Notes under the pieces: generated by a model
The model's input: only the letters and a program-made list of their open reading frames with translations
Told to the model about the DNA's origin: nothing
Database searches by the model: none
Part shown: positions 18,775 to 27,880 of the stretch, in pieces
Layout: every line of letters starts with the position of its first letter
Position numbering within the stretch: position 1 is the first letter of the stretch
Made by a program: the position numbers and the translations under genes
Assembly: GCA_963848195.1 (NCBI GenBank)
Contig: CAWKCY010000020.1
Coordinates: 248,001-312,000, forward strand
Direction of reading: 5' to 3'
DNA length: 64,000 nt
Source: CAVQBP01 sp963848195
GTDB lineage: Bacteria; Bacteroidota; Ignavibacteria; Ignavibacteriales; Ignavibacteriaceae

Positions 18775-19827
18775 ATGACTGAACAAATAAATTCTTCCCG
18801 AGGAATGCGTATACTTATCGGTGCAGCAGCATTCGTGGTAATCATCGCGGGGATAAACTTTGCGCAATCGGTTGTTGTGCTGTTCCTCGTCTCTATTTTT
18901 CTTGCAATACTTGGTGCACCTGCAGTACTCTGGTTAAAGAAGAAACATATTCCATCCGTATTGGCAGTGTTGATAGTCATGTCTGCTATGATTATTATTT
19001 TAGCTCTTATTGGGGCACAAATTGGCACATCCATCAGCAGCTTTTCAGATGAAATACCTTTATTACAAACACGTATTAGAGAACAATTCATGAACCTTAG
19101 TGTAATGTTATCGAGAAAGGGTTTTGTTGTGAATGAAAAATTCTTTCTGGAATATATTAACCCGGAAGCAGTTATGAAACTTACGGCCGGCTTATTAACA
19201 GGATTAAGTTCTCTTCTTTCCGACGTTGTCTTAGTCCTTCTCACAGTGACCTTTATCTTGCTGGAAGTCTCCAGCTTTCCCAAAAAGCTCCGCACTATTC
19301 TCGGTGATCCTAACCAGGTATTTCCGCAATTCATGAAGTTTGTAGTTGATATGAAACGTTATACGGTCATCAAAACTATGATCAATCTTGCAGCGGGAAT
19401 TTTAATTGCAGTATGGATGGAAGTACTAGGAGTGCAGTTTCCTATTTTATGGGGTTTTCTTGCATTTCTCCTTCATTATATACCTAACATCGGAGCTATA
19501 ATTGCGGCAATTCCTCCAGCGCTTCTAGCACTTGTTCAAATTGGGATTGGCAGTGCTCTTCTTGTGGTTACAGGTAATATTTTAATTGGATTTCTAATAG
19601 GTAATGTGATTGAACCGCGGCTCATGGGAAGGAGACTCGGACTCTCCACATTGGTTGTCTTTCTCTCACTTATTTTTTGGGGGAGCCTGCTCGGGTTGAT
19701 TGGTGCTATTCTTTGTATACCACTTACGATGGCATTGAAGTATGCATTTGAAAGCAATGAAAGTACACAATGGATTGCTGTGCTGCTGGGTTCGGAAAAG
19801 TTGGATGAGATTTCTACGCCAATTTAA
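18775..19827 (+). CDS. AI-2E family transporter (TqsA/YdiK-like permease)
   Basis: A 350-residue integral membrane protein with about seven to eight helices: two at the N-terminus (LIGAAAFVVIIAGINFA, VVVLFLVSIFLAILGAPAVLWL), a soluble segment around residues 85-130, and the C-terminal block with FPILWGFLAFLLHYIPNIGA and the conserved G-N-V-I-E-P-R-L-M-G-R-R-L-G-L-S motif that marks this family. Members export diverse small molecules or act as Na+/H+ antiporters; the substrate cannot be inferred. Controlled by promoter copy 3, with a short leader. Confidence 0.9.
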   Translation: MTEQINSSRGMRILIGAAAFVVIIAGINFAQSVVVLFLVSIFLAILGAPAVLWLKKKHIPSVLAVLIVMSAMIIILALIGAQIGTSISSFSDEIPLLQTRIREQFMNLSVMLSRKGFVVNEKFFLEYINPEAVMKLTAGLLTGLSSLLSDVVLVLLTVTFILLEVSSFPKKLRTILGDPNQVFPQFMKFVVDMKRYTVIKTMINLAAGILIAVWMEVLGVQFPILWGFLAFLLHYIPNIGAIIAAIPPALLALVQIGIGSALLVVTGNILIGFLIGNVIEPRLMGRRLGLSTLVVFLSLIFWGSLLGLIGAILCIPLTMALKYAFESNESTQWIAVLLGSEKLDEISTPI

Positions 19828-19962
19828 AAGAAGACAGGAGAATGATGAACACTCTGGTTACCGACAATAGATTTTTGATAGGCTGCCTCTAGTTATGACT
19901 TGTAAAAAAGTATTTGAAGACATGAACTTTTTACATAAGTATTCTGATTTAAAGATTGTATT

Positions 19963-20574
19963 ATGGAACTTATTATTTTTCTTAAGGGAATCTTTATAGG
20001 TTTTGCGTTGGCAGTACCTATTGGGCCTATTGGAATAATGTGTATCCGTAAGACACTTAACGAAGGACGATTACGCGGATTAATTGTTGGTCTTGGTGCT
20101 GCAACTGCGGATTTACTCTACGGTTGTGTTGCTGCTTTTGGAATTACGTTTATTTCCAATACGCTTGTCAGCCAACGAATATGGATACGATTAATTGGAG
20201 GAGTACTTCTTCTTTACCTGGGTGTAAGAACATTTCTCAAACTTCCTACTAATACTGTTATCCCTATAAACAGCAATGGAGTTTTGCGATCATATCTCAC
20301 AGCATTTATACTAACACTTACTAATCCGTTGACTATCTTTGCTTTTATAGCGGTATTTGCCGCACTTGGCTTGGGAAGTGATCTTGGTAATTTTTCTTCG
20401 TCAGTTCTTGTTGCTGGTGTTTTTATCGGTTCATGTTTATGGTTTTTGTCTCTTAGTTCCGCAGTTATGCTATTTAGAACTAAATTAGATCTGGTCGGAT
20501 TGAAATGGGTAAACAGAATTGCAGGAATATTAATAATTATCTCCGGTGTTATAGTTATGGTTAGTTTGTTATGA
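19963..20574 (+). CDS. LysE-family amino-acid exporter
   Basis: A 203-residue membrane protein with six hydrophobic helices. The N-terminal G-F-A-L-A-V-P-I-G-P-I-G and the central A-F-I-L-T-L-T-N-P-L-T-I-F motifs are those of LysE/RhtB exporters. Substrate unknown. It lies 135 bp after the AI-2E gene with no own promoter copy and no terminator between, so a common transcript is likely. No Shine-Dalgarno is visible before the ATG. Confidence 0.88.
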   Translation: MELIIFLKGIFIGFALAVPIGPIGIMCIRKTLNEGRLRGLIVGLGAATADLLYGCVAAFGITFISNTLVSQRIWIRLIGGVLLLYLGVRTFLKLPTNTVIPINSNGVLRSYLTAFILTLTNPLTIFAFIAVFAALGLGSDLGNFSSSVLVAGVFIGSCLWFLSLSSAVMLFRTKLDLVGLKWVNRIAGILIIISGVIVMVSLL

Positions 20575-20650
20575 TTTTTTTGGGGCAAAAGTGGGTTTAT
20601 CTTGTATTAGATTCAGGGATTTGGAAAAGGTAATCATATAGTCTACTAAG

Positions 20651-20710
20651 GATGTAGTCCCATTTTCATCCCTTTGCTCGATTGAACAATTCGGAACTTC
20701 TTTATATCAT
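20651..20710 (+). promoter_or_regulatory. Composite promoter element, copy 4 (Mla-kinase operon)
   Basis: GATGTAGTCCC then CATCC at 20667-20671; -35 TTGAAC at 20682-20687; 17-nt spacer; -10 TATCAT at 20705-20710. It heads the MlaE-MlaF-MlaD-kinase operon with a leader of about 160 nt. Confidence 0.9.
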
Positions 20711-20781
20711 GTTATGTATCCATTAACTAAATAAATATTGAACTCAAGGAAATGATAAATAGCTATATATAAGAAGGAAAG

Positions 20782-20862
20782 ATGATTGGAAAGAATTTAA
20801 ACGGAAGTTTAGTAATAATATTGATAATGTTGGAAAGCACTCAAATGAAATTAGATATTTAA
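20782..20862 (+). CDS. Possible 26-residue leader peptide
   Basis: ATG preceded by AAGAAGGAAAG, a good ribosome site, encoding MIGKNLNGSLVIILIMLEST and six more residues. It lies in the leader between promoter copy 4 and the permease gene. It may be a leader peptide or the stub of a lost gene. Confidence 0.3.
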   Translation: MIGKNLNGSLVIILIMLESTQMKLDI

Positions 20863-20875
20863 TGAAATCACTAAA

Positions 20876-21718
20876 ATGGAAAAAATAATTTTGCCCCAGT
20901 ATACGAACGAAAAGCGGGAAGCAGAGATGAACCCGGAAAATATTTCCGAAATAATTGATGATTCAATATTTAAAAAATTCTTTTTAGAAGTAGCTTCGAT
21001 TACAGCCTTTACCTGGCATTTTTTTAAAGAAGTATTTAAACCGCCGTATGAGTTTAATGAACTGCTCAAACAATCTTTCATGATCGGTTACAAGTCTCTT
21101 CCTTTGGTAGCTATTACAGGATTTATAATAGGTCTTGTCCTTACTATTCAATCAAGACCAACTTTAGCAAAGTTTGGAGCGGAATCTTGGCTCCCTGCGA
21201 TGGTGGCAGTTTCAATAATTCGGGAAATAGGGCCGGTTATAACATCGTTAATCTTTGCCGGAAAAGTCGGTTCGGGAATAGGTGCAGAACTGGCATCGAT
21301 GAATACAACCGAACAAATTGATGCAATGCAGGTGTCGCATACCAATCCATTTAAATATCTAGTTATTACAAGGGTCCTGTCTGCTACATTGATGCTTCCG
21401 TTATTGGTAATATTTGCCGATGGTATTGGTTTGTTGGGATCGTTTGTCGGTGTTAATATAAAAGGAGATGTAAGTATCTATTTCTTTTTTTCGCAGATAT
21501 TTCAGAGCCTCGAATTTAAGGATTTGTTCCCAGCTTTCATTAAAACTTTTTTCTTTGGATTTGCTATCGGGCTTGTCGGAAGTTATAAAGGATATTATTC
21601 AAACAAGGGGACTGAAGGAGTTGGAAAAGCCGCTAACTCAGCCGTCGTATTCGCATCTTTAATGGTTTTTATTATAGATATGATAGCAGTGCAAGTTACA
21701 AGTTTGCTTCAACATTAA
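20876..21718 (+). CDS. mlaE: MlaE-type ABC permease
   Basis: A 280-residue permease with the MlaE/Ttg2B pattern: five or six helices and the coupling/EQ region with R-E-I-G-P-V-I-T-S-L-I-F-A-G-K-V-G-S-G-I-G-A-E-L and T-E-Q-I-D-A-M. Partner of MlaF and MlaD in retrograde phospholipid transport across the envelope. The first ATG lacks a Shine-Dalgarno; Met18 at 20927 has GGGAAG 8 bp upstream and may be the real start. First gene of a four-gene operon under promoter copy 4. Confidence 0.9.
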   Translation: MEKIILPQYTNEKREAEMNPENISEIIDDSIFKKFFLEVASITAFTWHFFKEVFKPPYEFNELLKQSFMIGYKSLPLVAITGFIIGLVLTIQSRPTLAKFGAESWLPAMVAVSIIREIGPVITSLIFAGKVGSGIGAELASMNTTEQIDAMQVSHTNPFKYLVITRVLSATLMLPLLVIFADGIGLLGSFVGVNIKGDVSIYFFFSQIFQSLEFKDLFPAFIKTFFFGFAIGLVGSYKGYYSNKGTEGVGKAANSAVVFASLMVFIIDMIAVQVTSLLQH

Positions 21719-21735
21719 AATAGGTAATCAGAAGA

Positions 21736-22506
21736 ATGATAGAGAAGTCAACCTTAATAGAAAACGATAAAAAACAAAACGGTATTGTTGTTAAGATGGA
21801 ACATCTTAAGAAATCTTTTGGGAATAAACATGTTCTACGTGATATTAATTTGGTGATTAATAAAGGAGAAAATCTCGTTATACTTGGAAAATCCGGTACC
21901 GGTAAATCGGTTCTAATAAAATGTATAGTGGGATTAGTTGAAATTGATGAGGGAAAACTAGTAATACTAGGGCAAAATATTTCAGAGCTAAAAGAAAACG
22001 AACTGATTGAGTTACATGAGAAGATAGGGTTCCTTTTTCAAAGCGGAGCTTTGTATGATTCTATGACAGTAAGAGAAAATCTTGAATTCCCTCTTAGGAG
22101 ACAGATAGGTTCAATGAGTAAGGAAAAAATGAAATTACTGATAAAAGAAGCCTTAGAAAATGTAGGACTTTCCGAAACAATCAATGAGATGCCTTCAGAG
22201 CTTTCCGGTGGAATGCGCAAAAGACTAGGCTTAGCCCGAACGCTGATCCTAAAACCTGAAATAATGCTTTACGATGAACCCACAACCGGGCTGGATCCCA
22301 TAACATCAAAAGAAATAAGTAAGCTTATACTTGAAGTTCAAAAAAAATATAATACTTCCTCCATCATAATCACACATGATATAGAATGCGCCAGGTTGAC
22401 TGCAAACCGGATTATAGTTATCAAAGAAGGAGTATGCACTGCAGAAGGATCATTTACCGATCTTCAGAATTCGACAGATACCTGGGTAAGATCGTTTTTT
22501 GAATAA
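21736..22506 (+). CDS. mlaF: MlaF-type ABC ATPase
   Basis: A 256-residue ATP-binding subunit with Walker A (LGKSGTGKSVLIK), the ABC signature ELSGGMRKRLGLAR (the GGMRKR form is typical of MlaF/Ttg2A), Walker B IMLYDEPTTGLDP and the switch His in I-I-T-H-D. It energises lipid transport with the MlaE permease 17 bp upstream. The first about 20 residues are a family-variable extension. Confidence 0.93.
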   Translation: MIEKSTLIENDKKQNGIVVKMEHLKKSFGNKHVLRDINLVINKGENLVILGKSGTGKSVLIKCIVGLVEIDEGKLVILGQNISELKENELIELHEKIGFLFQSGALYDSMTVRENLEFPLRRQIGSMSKEKMKLLIKEALENVGLSETINEMPSELSGGMRKRLGLARTLILKPEIMLYDEPTTGLDPITSKEISKLILEVQKKYNTSSIIITHDIECARLTANRIIVIKEGVCTAEGSFTDLQNSTDTWVRSFFE

Positions 22507-22536
22507 TAAGTCAGAAAAATTAAAAGAGAAGATAAA

Positions 22537-23403
22537 ATGAAGAATAACGTAACAAATAAAATCAGGCTTGGAATATTTATTTCCCTTGGAATTGTAATAT
22601 TTATTGTAGCAATATATTTCATTGGTGAAGGACAGCAATTATTCAGACATACATTTCACATATCCGGAGTATTTAAAGATGTTGCCGGGCTTCAGGCAGG
22701 AAACAATGTTCGGTTATCAGGGGTTAATGTAGGGACTGTAAAATATGTTGGTATTGTTAGTGATACTTCCGTTAGTGTAGAAATACTAATTGATGAAAGT
22801 ACCAGGAAGTTTATAAAAAAGGATGCAATTGCAATTATTGGTTCGGAAGGACTTATGGGGAATAAAGTTTTAATTATAAATCCAGGAACAGGCGGAAAAA
22901 AAGAAATAGAAAACGACGATGTTATCGAAACAATCCAACCGATTAGTATGGATGATATTATGAAATCACTAAACACAACTATCAGCAATACTTCCAGTAT
23001 AACCGGTGATTTATCTAAAATTACCAGTAATATAGAATCAGGTAAAGGAACCATTGGAAGGTTGATAATGGATAAATCATGGAGACAAAATTTCGATTCT
23101 ACTTTTATTAATTTGAAAAATGGTTCGGCAGGGTTTAAAACGCTTATGGACAAATCGAGTGAATTGGGAGATATTCTAACGTCATTAAAAACAACTATAG
23201 ATAATACATCAGCTATCACAGGTGATTTATCTAAAATTACTAACAGCCTACATTCAGGGGACGGAATAATAGGAAGACTGTTAATGGACAAATCGTGGGG
23301 ACGAAATTTTGATTCTACTTTTGTTAACATGAAAGAAAGCTCTAATAATTTAAATATTCTTATGAAGCAGGCAAAAAGCAGCTGGCTGTTGTGGGGATTT
23401 TAA
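22537..23403 (+). CDS. mlaD: MlaD/MCE-domain lipid-binding protein
   Basis: A 288-residue protein anchored by one N-terminal helix (LGIFISLGIVIFIVAIYFIGEG) and carrying one MCE domain (residues about 35-120: FKDVAGLQAGNNVRLSGVNVGTV, then L-M-G-N-K-V-L). The C-terminal region has two copies of a repeat about 80 residues apart (NTSSITGDLSKITSNIESGKG and its counterpart at about 230), giving an extended helical needle-type tail. It would collect or deliver lipids in the periplasm. Third gene of the Mla operon. Confidence 0.9.
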   Translation: MKNNVTNKIRLGIFISLGIVIFIVAIYFIGEGQQLFRHTFHISGVFKDVAGLQAGNNVRLSGVNVGTVKYVGIVSDTSVSVEILIDESTRKFIKKDAIAIIGSEGLMGNKVLIINPGTGGKKEIENDDVIETIQPISMDDIMKSLNTTISNTSSITGDLSKITSNIESGKGTIGRLIMDKSWRQNFDSTFINLKNGSAGFKTLMDKSSELGDILTSLKTTIDNTSAITGDLSKITNSLHSGDGIIGRLLMDKSWGRNFDSTFVNMKESSNNLNILMKQAKSSWLLWGF

Positions 23404-23474
23404 TATTTGATAATTTACAGGAGACTTTTTAAAACAGTACTACACAATAACATGAATATCGGGGGATTAAAATT

Positions 23475-24887
23475 ATGAACAGCAAAGAAAATAAGACCAT
23501 TCTTCTTGTGGAAGATGAAGCAATCATCGCCATGAATGATTCAATTAAATTGAAAGAGTATGGATATAATATTATCCATGTTCTAACCGGGCAAAAAGCG
23601 ATTGAAGTTGTTAACGATAATAAAAATGAAATCGATCTTATTCTTATGGACATTAATCTCGGTGAAGGAATTGACGGCACTGAAGCAGCTAAAATAATAC
23701 TTGAAGAACACGACATCCCTCTTTTATTCCTTTCAAGCTATACGGCTCGTGAAATTGTGGATAGAACTGAGAATGTAACTTCCTATGGATATGTTGTTAA
23801 GAACGGAATTACTGTACTTGATGCTTCTATTAAGATGGCTTTCAGACTTCATGAAGCATATCAGGATTTAAAAAAACAGAAGTTAGAAGTTGAAGCCAAA
23901 GAGAATAAATTACGGATGTTTGAAAAAAGATATCGCAGGCTTTTTGAATCAGCTAAAGACGGAATATTAATTCTTAATGCCGATAACGGGATAATTGTTG
24001 ACGTTAATCCCTATTTAATTAAAATGCTGGGTTATTCTAAAGAGCAGTTCCTTAAAAAAAATATTTGGGATATCAGCGCTTTCAAAAATATTGATTATTC
24101 AAAACAATTGTATAAAGAATTACAGGATAAAGATTATGTCCGCTATAAAGATTTACCCCTGGAGACCTCCAGCGGAAAACAAATAAATGTAGAATTTGTC
24201 AGTAATGTTTATTTAGTGGATAATGAAAGGGTTATTCAATGCAATATTCGTGATATAACAGAGCGAAAGAAATATGAAAAAACACTAACAGACGATATAG
24301 ATAAAAAAGAAGCTTTACTTAATGAAATACAGCACCGGATAAAAAATAGTTTCAGTATAATAACAAGTTTAATTCATCTTAGATCCAACATAACCCAATC
24401 CGATGAAACAAAAAATACACTTGAAGAATTAGCCTTAAGAATAATATCAATTTCAGATTTATATTCCTTGTTAAATAGTACCAATTCCTTTTATGAGATC
24501 CAGCTCAAAGCATATTGCAATAAAGTAATTGATTCGATGCTTAACCTTTCAAGAAATATTAAAATAAATAAACATATTGAAGAAATTACTGTTCCCACTA
24601 AAAATGCAGCCACCATAGGGATGATCCTTGTTGAACTATTGTCCAATGCTATTAAATATGCATTCCCTTACTCTGATGGAATTATAAATATAGAATTGAA
24701 AAAAGTAAATTCCCAGATAGTATTGATATTTGAAGATGATGGCATTGGTTTACTAAATGATTTTAATATAACTGAAAGCAAAAGCTTAGGGCTTCATCTT
24801 GTAAATTTAATGGTCAGCCAGCTTAATGGTAAAATTAAATTCATTCCCGGAAACGGAACCAAGATTATTGTGGGATTTCCTGAGTGA
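23475..24887 (+). CDS. Response-regulator/PAS/HWE-type hybrid histidine kinase
   Basis: A 470-residue cytoplasmic protein. N-terminal receiver domain (1-120) with acidic pocket E13-D14 and phospho-Asp59 (LILMDINLGEG); a PAS domain (about 150-270, YRRLFESAKDGILILNADNG); an HisKA_2 dimerisation/phosphoacceptor motif LLNEIQHRIKNSFSII (His about 297); and a C-terminal HATPase domain (GMILVELLSNAIKYAF, DDGIGL, SKSLGLHLV). No transmembrane segment. It lies 71 bp downstream of mlaD with GGGGG upstream of the ATG. As the receiver is N-terminal, it may sit mid-way in a phosphorelay. It is the only kinase in the island, so it may feed the NarL-type regulators at 39.3 and 41.9 kb. Confidence 0.92.
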   Translation: MNSKENKTILLVEDEAIIAMNDSIKLKEYGYNIIHVLTGQKAIEVVNDNKNEIDLILMDINLGEGIDGTEAAKIILEEHDIPLLFLSSYTAREIVDRTENVTSYGYVVKNGITVLDASIKMAFRLHEAYQDLKKQKLEVEAKENKLRMFEKRYRRLFESAKDGILILNADNGIIVDVNPYLIKMLGYSKEQFLKKNIWDISAFKNIDYSKQLYKELQDKDYVRYKDLPLETSSGKQINVEFVSNVYLVDNERVIQCNIRDITERKKYEKTLTDDIDKKEALLNEIQHRIKNSFSIITSLIHLRSNITQSDETKNTLEELALRIISISDLYSLLNSTNSFYEIQLKAYCNKVIDSMLNLSRNIKINKHIEEITVPTKNAATIGMILVELLSNAIKYAFPYSDGIINIELKKVNSQIVLIFEDDGIGLLNDFNITESKSLGLHLVNLMVSQLNGKIKFIPGNGTKIIVGFPE

Positions 24888-25008
24888 AATTAAAAGAGGA
24901 AAGGGTGGACTTAAATACAATAATAGATATTTCAATAATATATACATAATCAAAAAATTACCCGCTCAATAAAATACAATTCTAACTTGATTCTTTATAC
25001 ATCCAAAA

Positions 25009-25068
25009 GAATTAGTTCCTTTTCCATCCTTATGCACGATTGAATTAAGAATGTTCTCTTTATAGCTT
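25009..25068 (+). promoter_or_regulatory. Composite promoter element, copy 5 (membrane protein and carbon cluster)
   Basis: GAATTAGTTCC then CATCC at 25025-25029; -35 TTGAAT at 25040-25045; 17-nt spacer; -10 TAGCTT at 25063-25068. The first ATG is at 25244, giving a leader of about 170 nt. Confidence 0.88.
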
Positions 25069-25243
25069 AATATAATAAAAGATAGTTTTTCTATTTTATA
25101 TCAGTTACCGGTTTGTGAGTTACCAGGCGCAAGCATAAAAAATTTGAGTTTTTAAGTTCAAATGTAAAATTCAGAAATAAAATATGAATAGGATTATGAT
25201 AATAAAATAAAATTTAATACAAAGCATTTAAGTAGGTAAACCT

Positions 25244-25462
25244 ATGAATAAGACAAACAAAAGATTCTTAATTATTGTGTTTATGATTGTAGTGCTGCTT
25301 TTTTTATTCTTCGGCAGCGGTGAAATGATGAATGGCGGCATAAATGGAAGGATGAATGGAAATGGCTGGTTAGGCGTCAATAGCTGGTGGTGGTTCTCCA
25401 CTATCGTTTTACTCGTTTTTGGCATCTCTTTCGGTTGGTTATTTATTATAAAGAAAAATTAG
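25244..25462 (+). CDS. Small two-helix membrane protein
   Basis: A 72-residue protein: helix KRFLIIVFMIVVLLFLFFG, a Gly/Asn-rich loop (MMNGGINGRMNGNGWLG), helix WWWFSTIVLLVFGISFGWLFI and a basic end. No family recognised, but such small Trp/Gly-rich membrane proteins occur next to stress genes. The ATG has AGTAGGT upstream. First gene after promoter copy 5. Confidence 0.6.
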   Translation: MNKTNKRFLIIVFMIVVLLFLFFGSGEMMNGGINGRMNGNGWLGVNSWWWFSTIVLLVFGISFGWLFIIKKN

Positions 25463-25600
25463 CCAAATAAGGATTTATCGTAACAATTATAACCGGGGAC
25501 GAAGATGCAAAACAATAAAAAATTACTTACGGTGATAACATCTTTGATCAGCCATAGTTGACAAGTAAGTATAAAGATAAGTTTAATTAAAGGAAGAAAA

Positions 25601-27279
25601 ATGGAAATAAACCTTCTTGCCGGGAAACCAGCCGAACCAGAAATGCTGGTTAACGTGCCCAAACTAGTCACTGCCTATTATACCGAATCACCTGATCCTT
25701 CAGTACCGGCTCAGCGGGTCATGTTCGGCACTTCAGGCATCGCGGTTCAGCATTCGACAAAACATTTAACGAACGGCATATTCTCGCCATCACTCAAGCT
25801 ATTTGTCTCTATCGCAGTTACCAAAAAATTGATGGCCCTTTGTTTCTAGGCATGGATACTCATGCGCTTTCCGTGCCGGCTCTTGCTACTTCGTTAGAAG
25901 TACTGGCGGCAAACGGGATGGAAGTTATGATTGCTGAGAAAGACGAATATACCCCAACCCCTGTTATTTCTCATGCGATTATTACATACAACCGGGGGCG
26001 CAAGACAGGACTTGCCGATGGTATAATTATTACACCATCGCATAATCCGCCACATGACGGAGGTTTCAAGTATAATCCCCCAAATGGCGGGCCGGCTGAT
26101 AATGCTGTAACCAATTGGATAGAGGCTAAAGCAAACGAATTTCTCGAGAATGGCCTTAAAGATATAAAAAGAATTCCTTTCGAGAAGGCTCTTCATACCG
26201 GTACGACACATCGACATAATTACCTTGATGCTTATGTGGATGATCTCGGTAATGTAATAGATATGAAACTCATTCGTGATGCTAAGATTAGTATGGGCGT
26301 AGATCCACTCGGCGGTGCGGGCGTCCACTACTGGGAGCCGATTGCCGAGCGATACAGATTGAATCTGACTGTTGTTAACAAGGCAGTCGATCCGACTTTT
26401 CGATTCATGACGGTAGATTGGGACGGCCAGATACGTATGGATCCATCTTCGCCTTATGCAATGCATAGATTGATTGATTTAAAAGATCGCTTCGATATTG
26501 CCTTTGCCTGTGACACCGACCATGACCGGCACGGAATTGTCACCAGGAGTGCAGGCTTGCTTTCACCTAATCACTACCTTTCAGTGGCTATCTTCTATCT
26601 TTTCCAACACCGGTCTAAGTGGCTCATGGAAGCGGCGGTTGGTAAAACGGTGGTTAGTAGTTCGATGATCGATCACATCGCTGCAAAACTTGGACGTAAA
26701 CTTTACGAGGTGCCGGTCGGTTTCAAGTGGTTCGTTGAAGGTTTGCTTGACGGATCACTTGGCTTTGGCGGAGAAGAAAGTGCAGGCGCCTCCTTTGTCC
26801 GGCTGGACGGTACCGTCTGGACAACGGACAAAGATGGAATTATCCCAGCTTTATTGGCAGCAGAGATAACGGCAAAAATGGGGCGTGATCCCGGTCAGTT
26901 ATATAATGATCTTACACATGAGTTTGGTGAGCCTTTCTACGAACGCATTGATGCACCCGCCACCTCTGCTCAAAAGGAATCGCTGGCAAAAATCTCTCCC
27001 CGGCAGGTTAAGCAAACCGGATTGGCCGGTGAAAAAATCCAGACAATCCTATCCAACGCGCCGGGCAACGCCGCGCCTATCGAGGGATTGAAAATAATTG
27101 CAAAAAGCGGATGGTTCGCCGCTCGTCCATCCGGAACTGAAAACATCTACAAAATTTATGGAGAGAGCTTCCGGGGAGCTGATCATTTACACAGCATCCT
27201 GGAAGAAGCGCAGATAATTGTTAACGATGCCATAGCGGTCGGACAGAAACCTGAAATGACATTAAATACAAAACATTAA
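25601..27279 (+). pseudogene. pgm: Phosphoglucomutase (alpha-D-glucose specific), frameshifted
   Basis: The gene interconverts glucose-1-P and glucose-6-P, linking glycogen breakdown to the phosphoketolase shunt. N-terminal MEINLLAGKPAEPEMLVNVP and the long 25840-27279 frame (PSHNPPHDGG catalytic Ser loop, CDTDHDRHGI metal loop, GFGGEESAGAS sugar loop, RPSGTE phosphate loop) together match a full-length Pgm of about 550 residues. They are separated by a -1 shift inside the conserved GTSGHRG motif: GGC ACT TCA GG is followed directly by CAT CGC GG, so one base is missing between 25737 and 25738. No ATG restarts the second frame. Otherwise intact; a sequencing error is as likely as a true pseudogene. 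Confidence 0.9.
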
Positions 27280-27288
27280 GGAGAAGCC

Positions 27289-27822
27289 ATGAGCAAAGTA
27301 ACAAGTGTAAGCAAACAAATTTTGACTATCACAAATATAGAATCCTTGATGGACATGCTGGCAAGCAAAGAGGGTTCGATGCGCCAAAAGGCAAGGGAAT
27401 CACTGATAACCCTAGGTAAACCCGCCGTCCCTTTCCTAATCCGTACTTTGCGGAATTCCAAGTTAGATCATCTTCGTTGGGAAGCAGCCAAGTCTCTCGG
27501 TTCGATTTACGATACAAGAGCAATACCATCGCTGGTGAAAGCGCTTGAAGATAATGACCATGATGTGGCATGGTTGGCTGCCGTAGCATTAAGAAAATTT
27601 AAAAAAGCCGCCTGGCCGCAACTTTTAAACATATTGATTAAAAGCAAACCTGATTCTATTTTATTGCGCCAAGGAGCACACCATGTTTTAAGGGACCAGA
27701 GAGAGGATGGATTCAATGAATTGCTTACAACTCTAACGAAGTCTTTAGAGCCCGGCGCGGCTCAAGAATCAACAGCAGTAGCCGCGTATAACATCCTCAA
27801 ACAAATGAAGGCAAAATCATAG
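27289..27822 (+). CDS. HEAT-repeat protein
   Basis: A 177-residue helical-repeat protein. Three HEAT/PBS-lyase-like repeats are visible: REALSITLGKPAVPFLIRTL, then HLRWEAAKSLGSIYDTRAIPSL-VKAL, then DHDVAWLAAVALRKFKKAAWPQL. Such proteins are scaffolds for protein-protein contacts; no catalytic residues are seen. It is 10 bp after pgm with GGAG upstream of the ATG and 59 bp before the glgP remnant, so part of the carbon cluster. Confidence 0.8.
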   Translation: MSKVTSVSKQILTITNIESLMDMLASKEGSMRQKARESLITLGKPAVPFLIRTLRNSKLDHLRWEAAKSLGSIYDTRAIPSLVKALEDNDHDVAWLAAVALRKFKKAAWPQLLNILIKSKPDSILLRQGAHHVLRDQREDGFNELLTTLTKSLEPGAAQESTAVAAYNILKQMKAKS

Positions 27823-27880
27823 GACTAATTAATACACCGATAACCTGAAACGCTGTTAAAGATAAATATTAGGAGAAACC

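Noticed and set aside
19842..19892. Short frame with a ribosome site (MMNTLVTDNRFLIGCL) between the AI-2E and LysE genes
   Set aside because: Too short and unrecognised; perhaps a gene stub like that at 33774, but no support.
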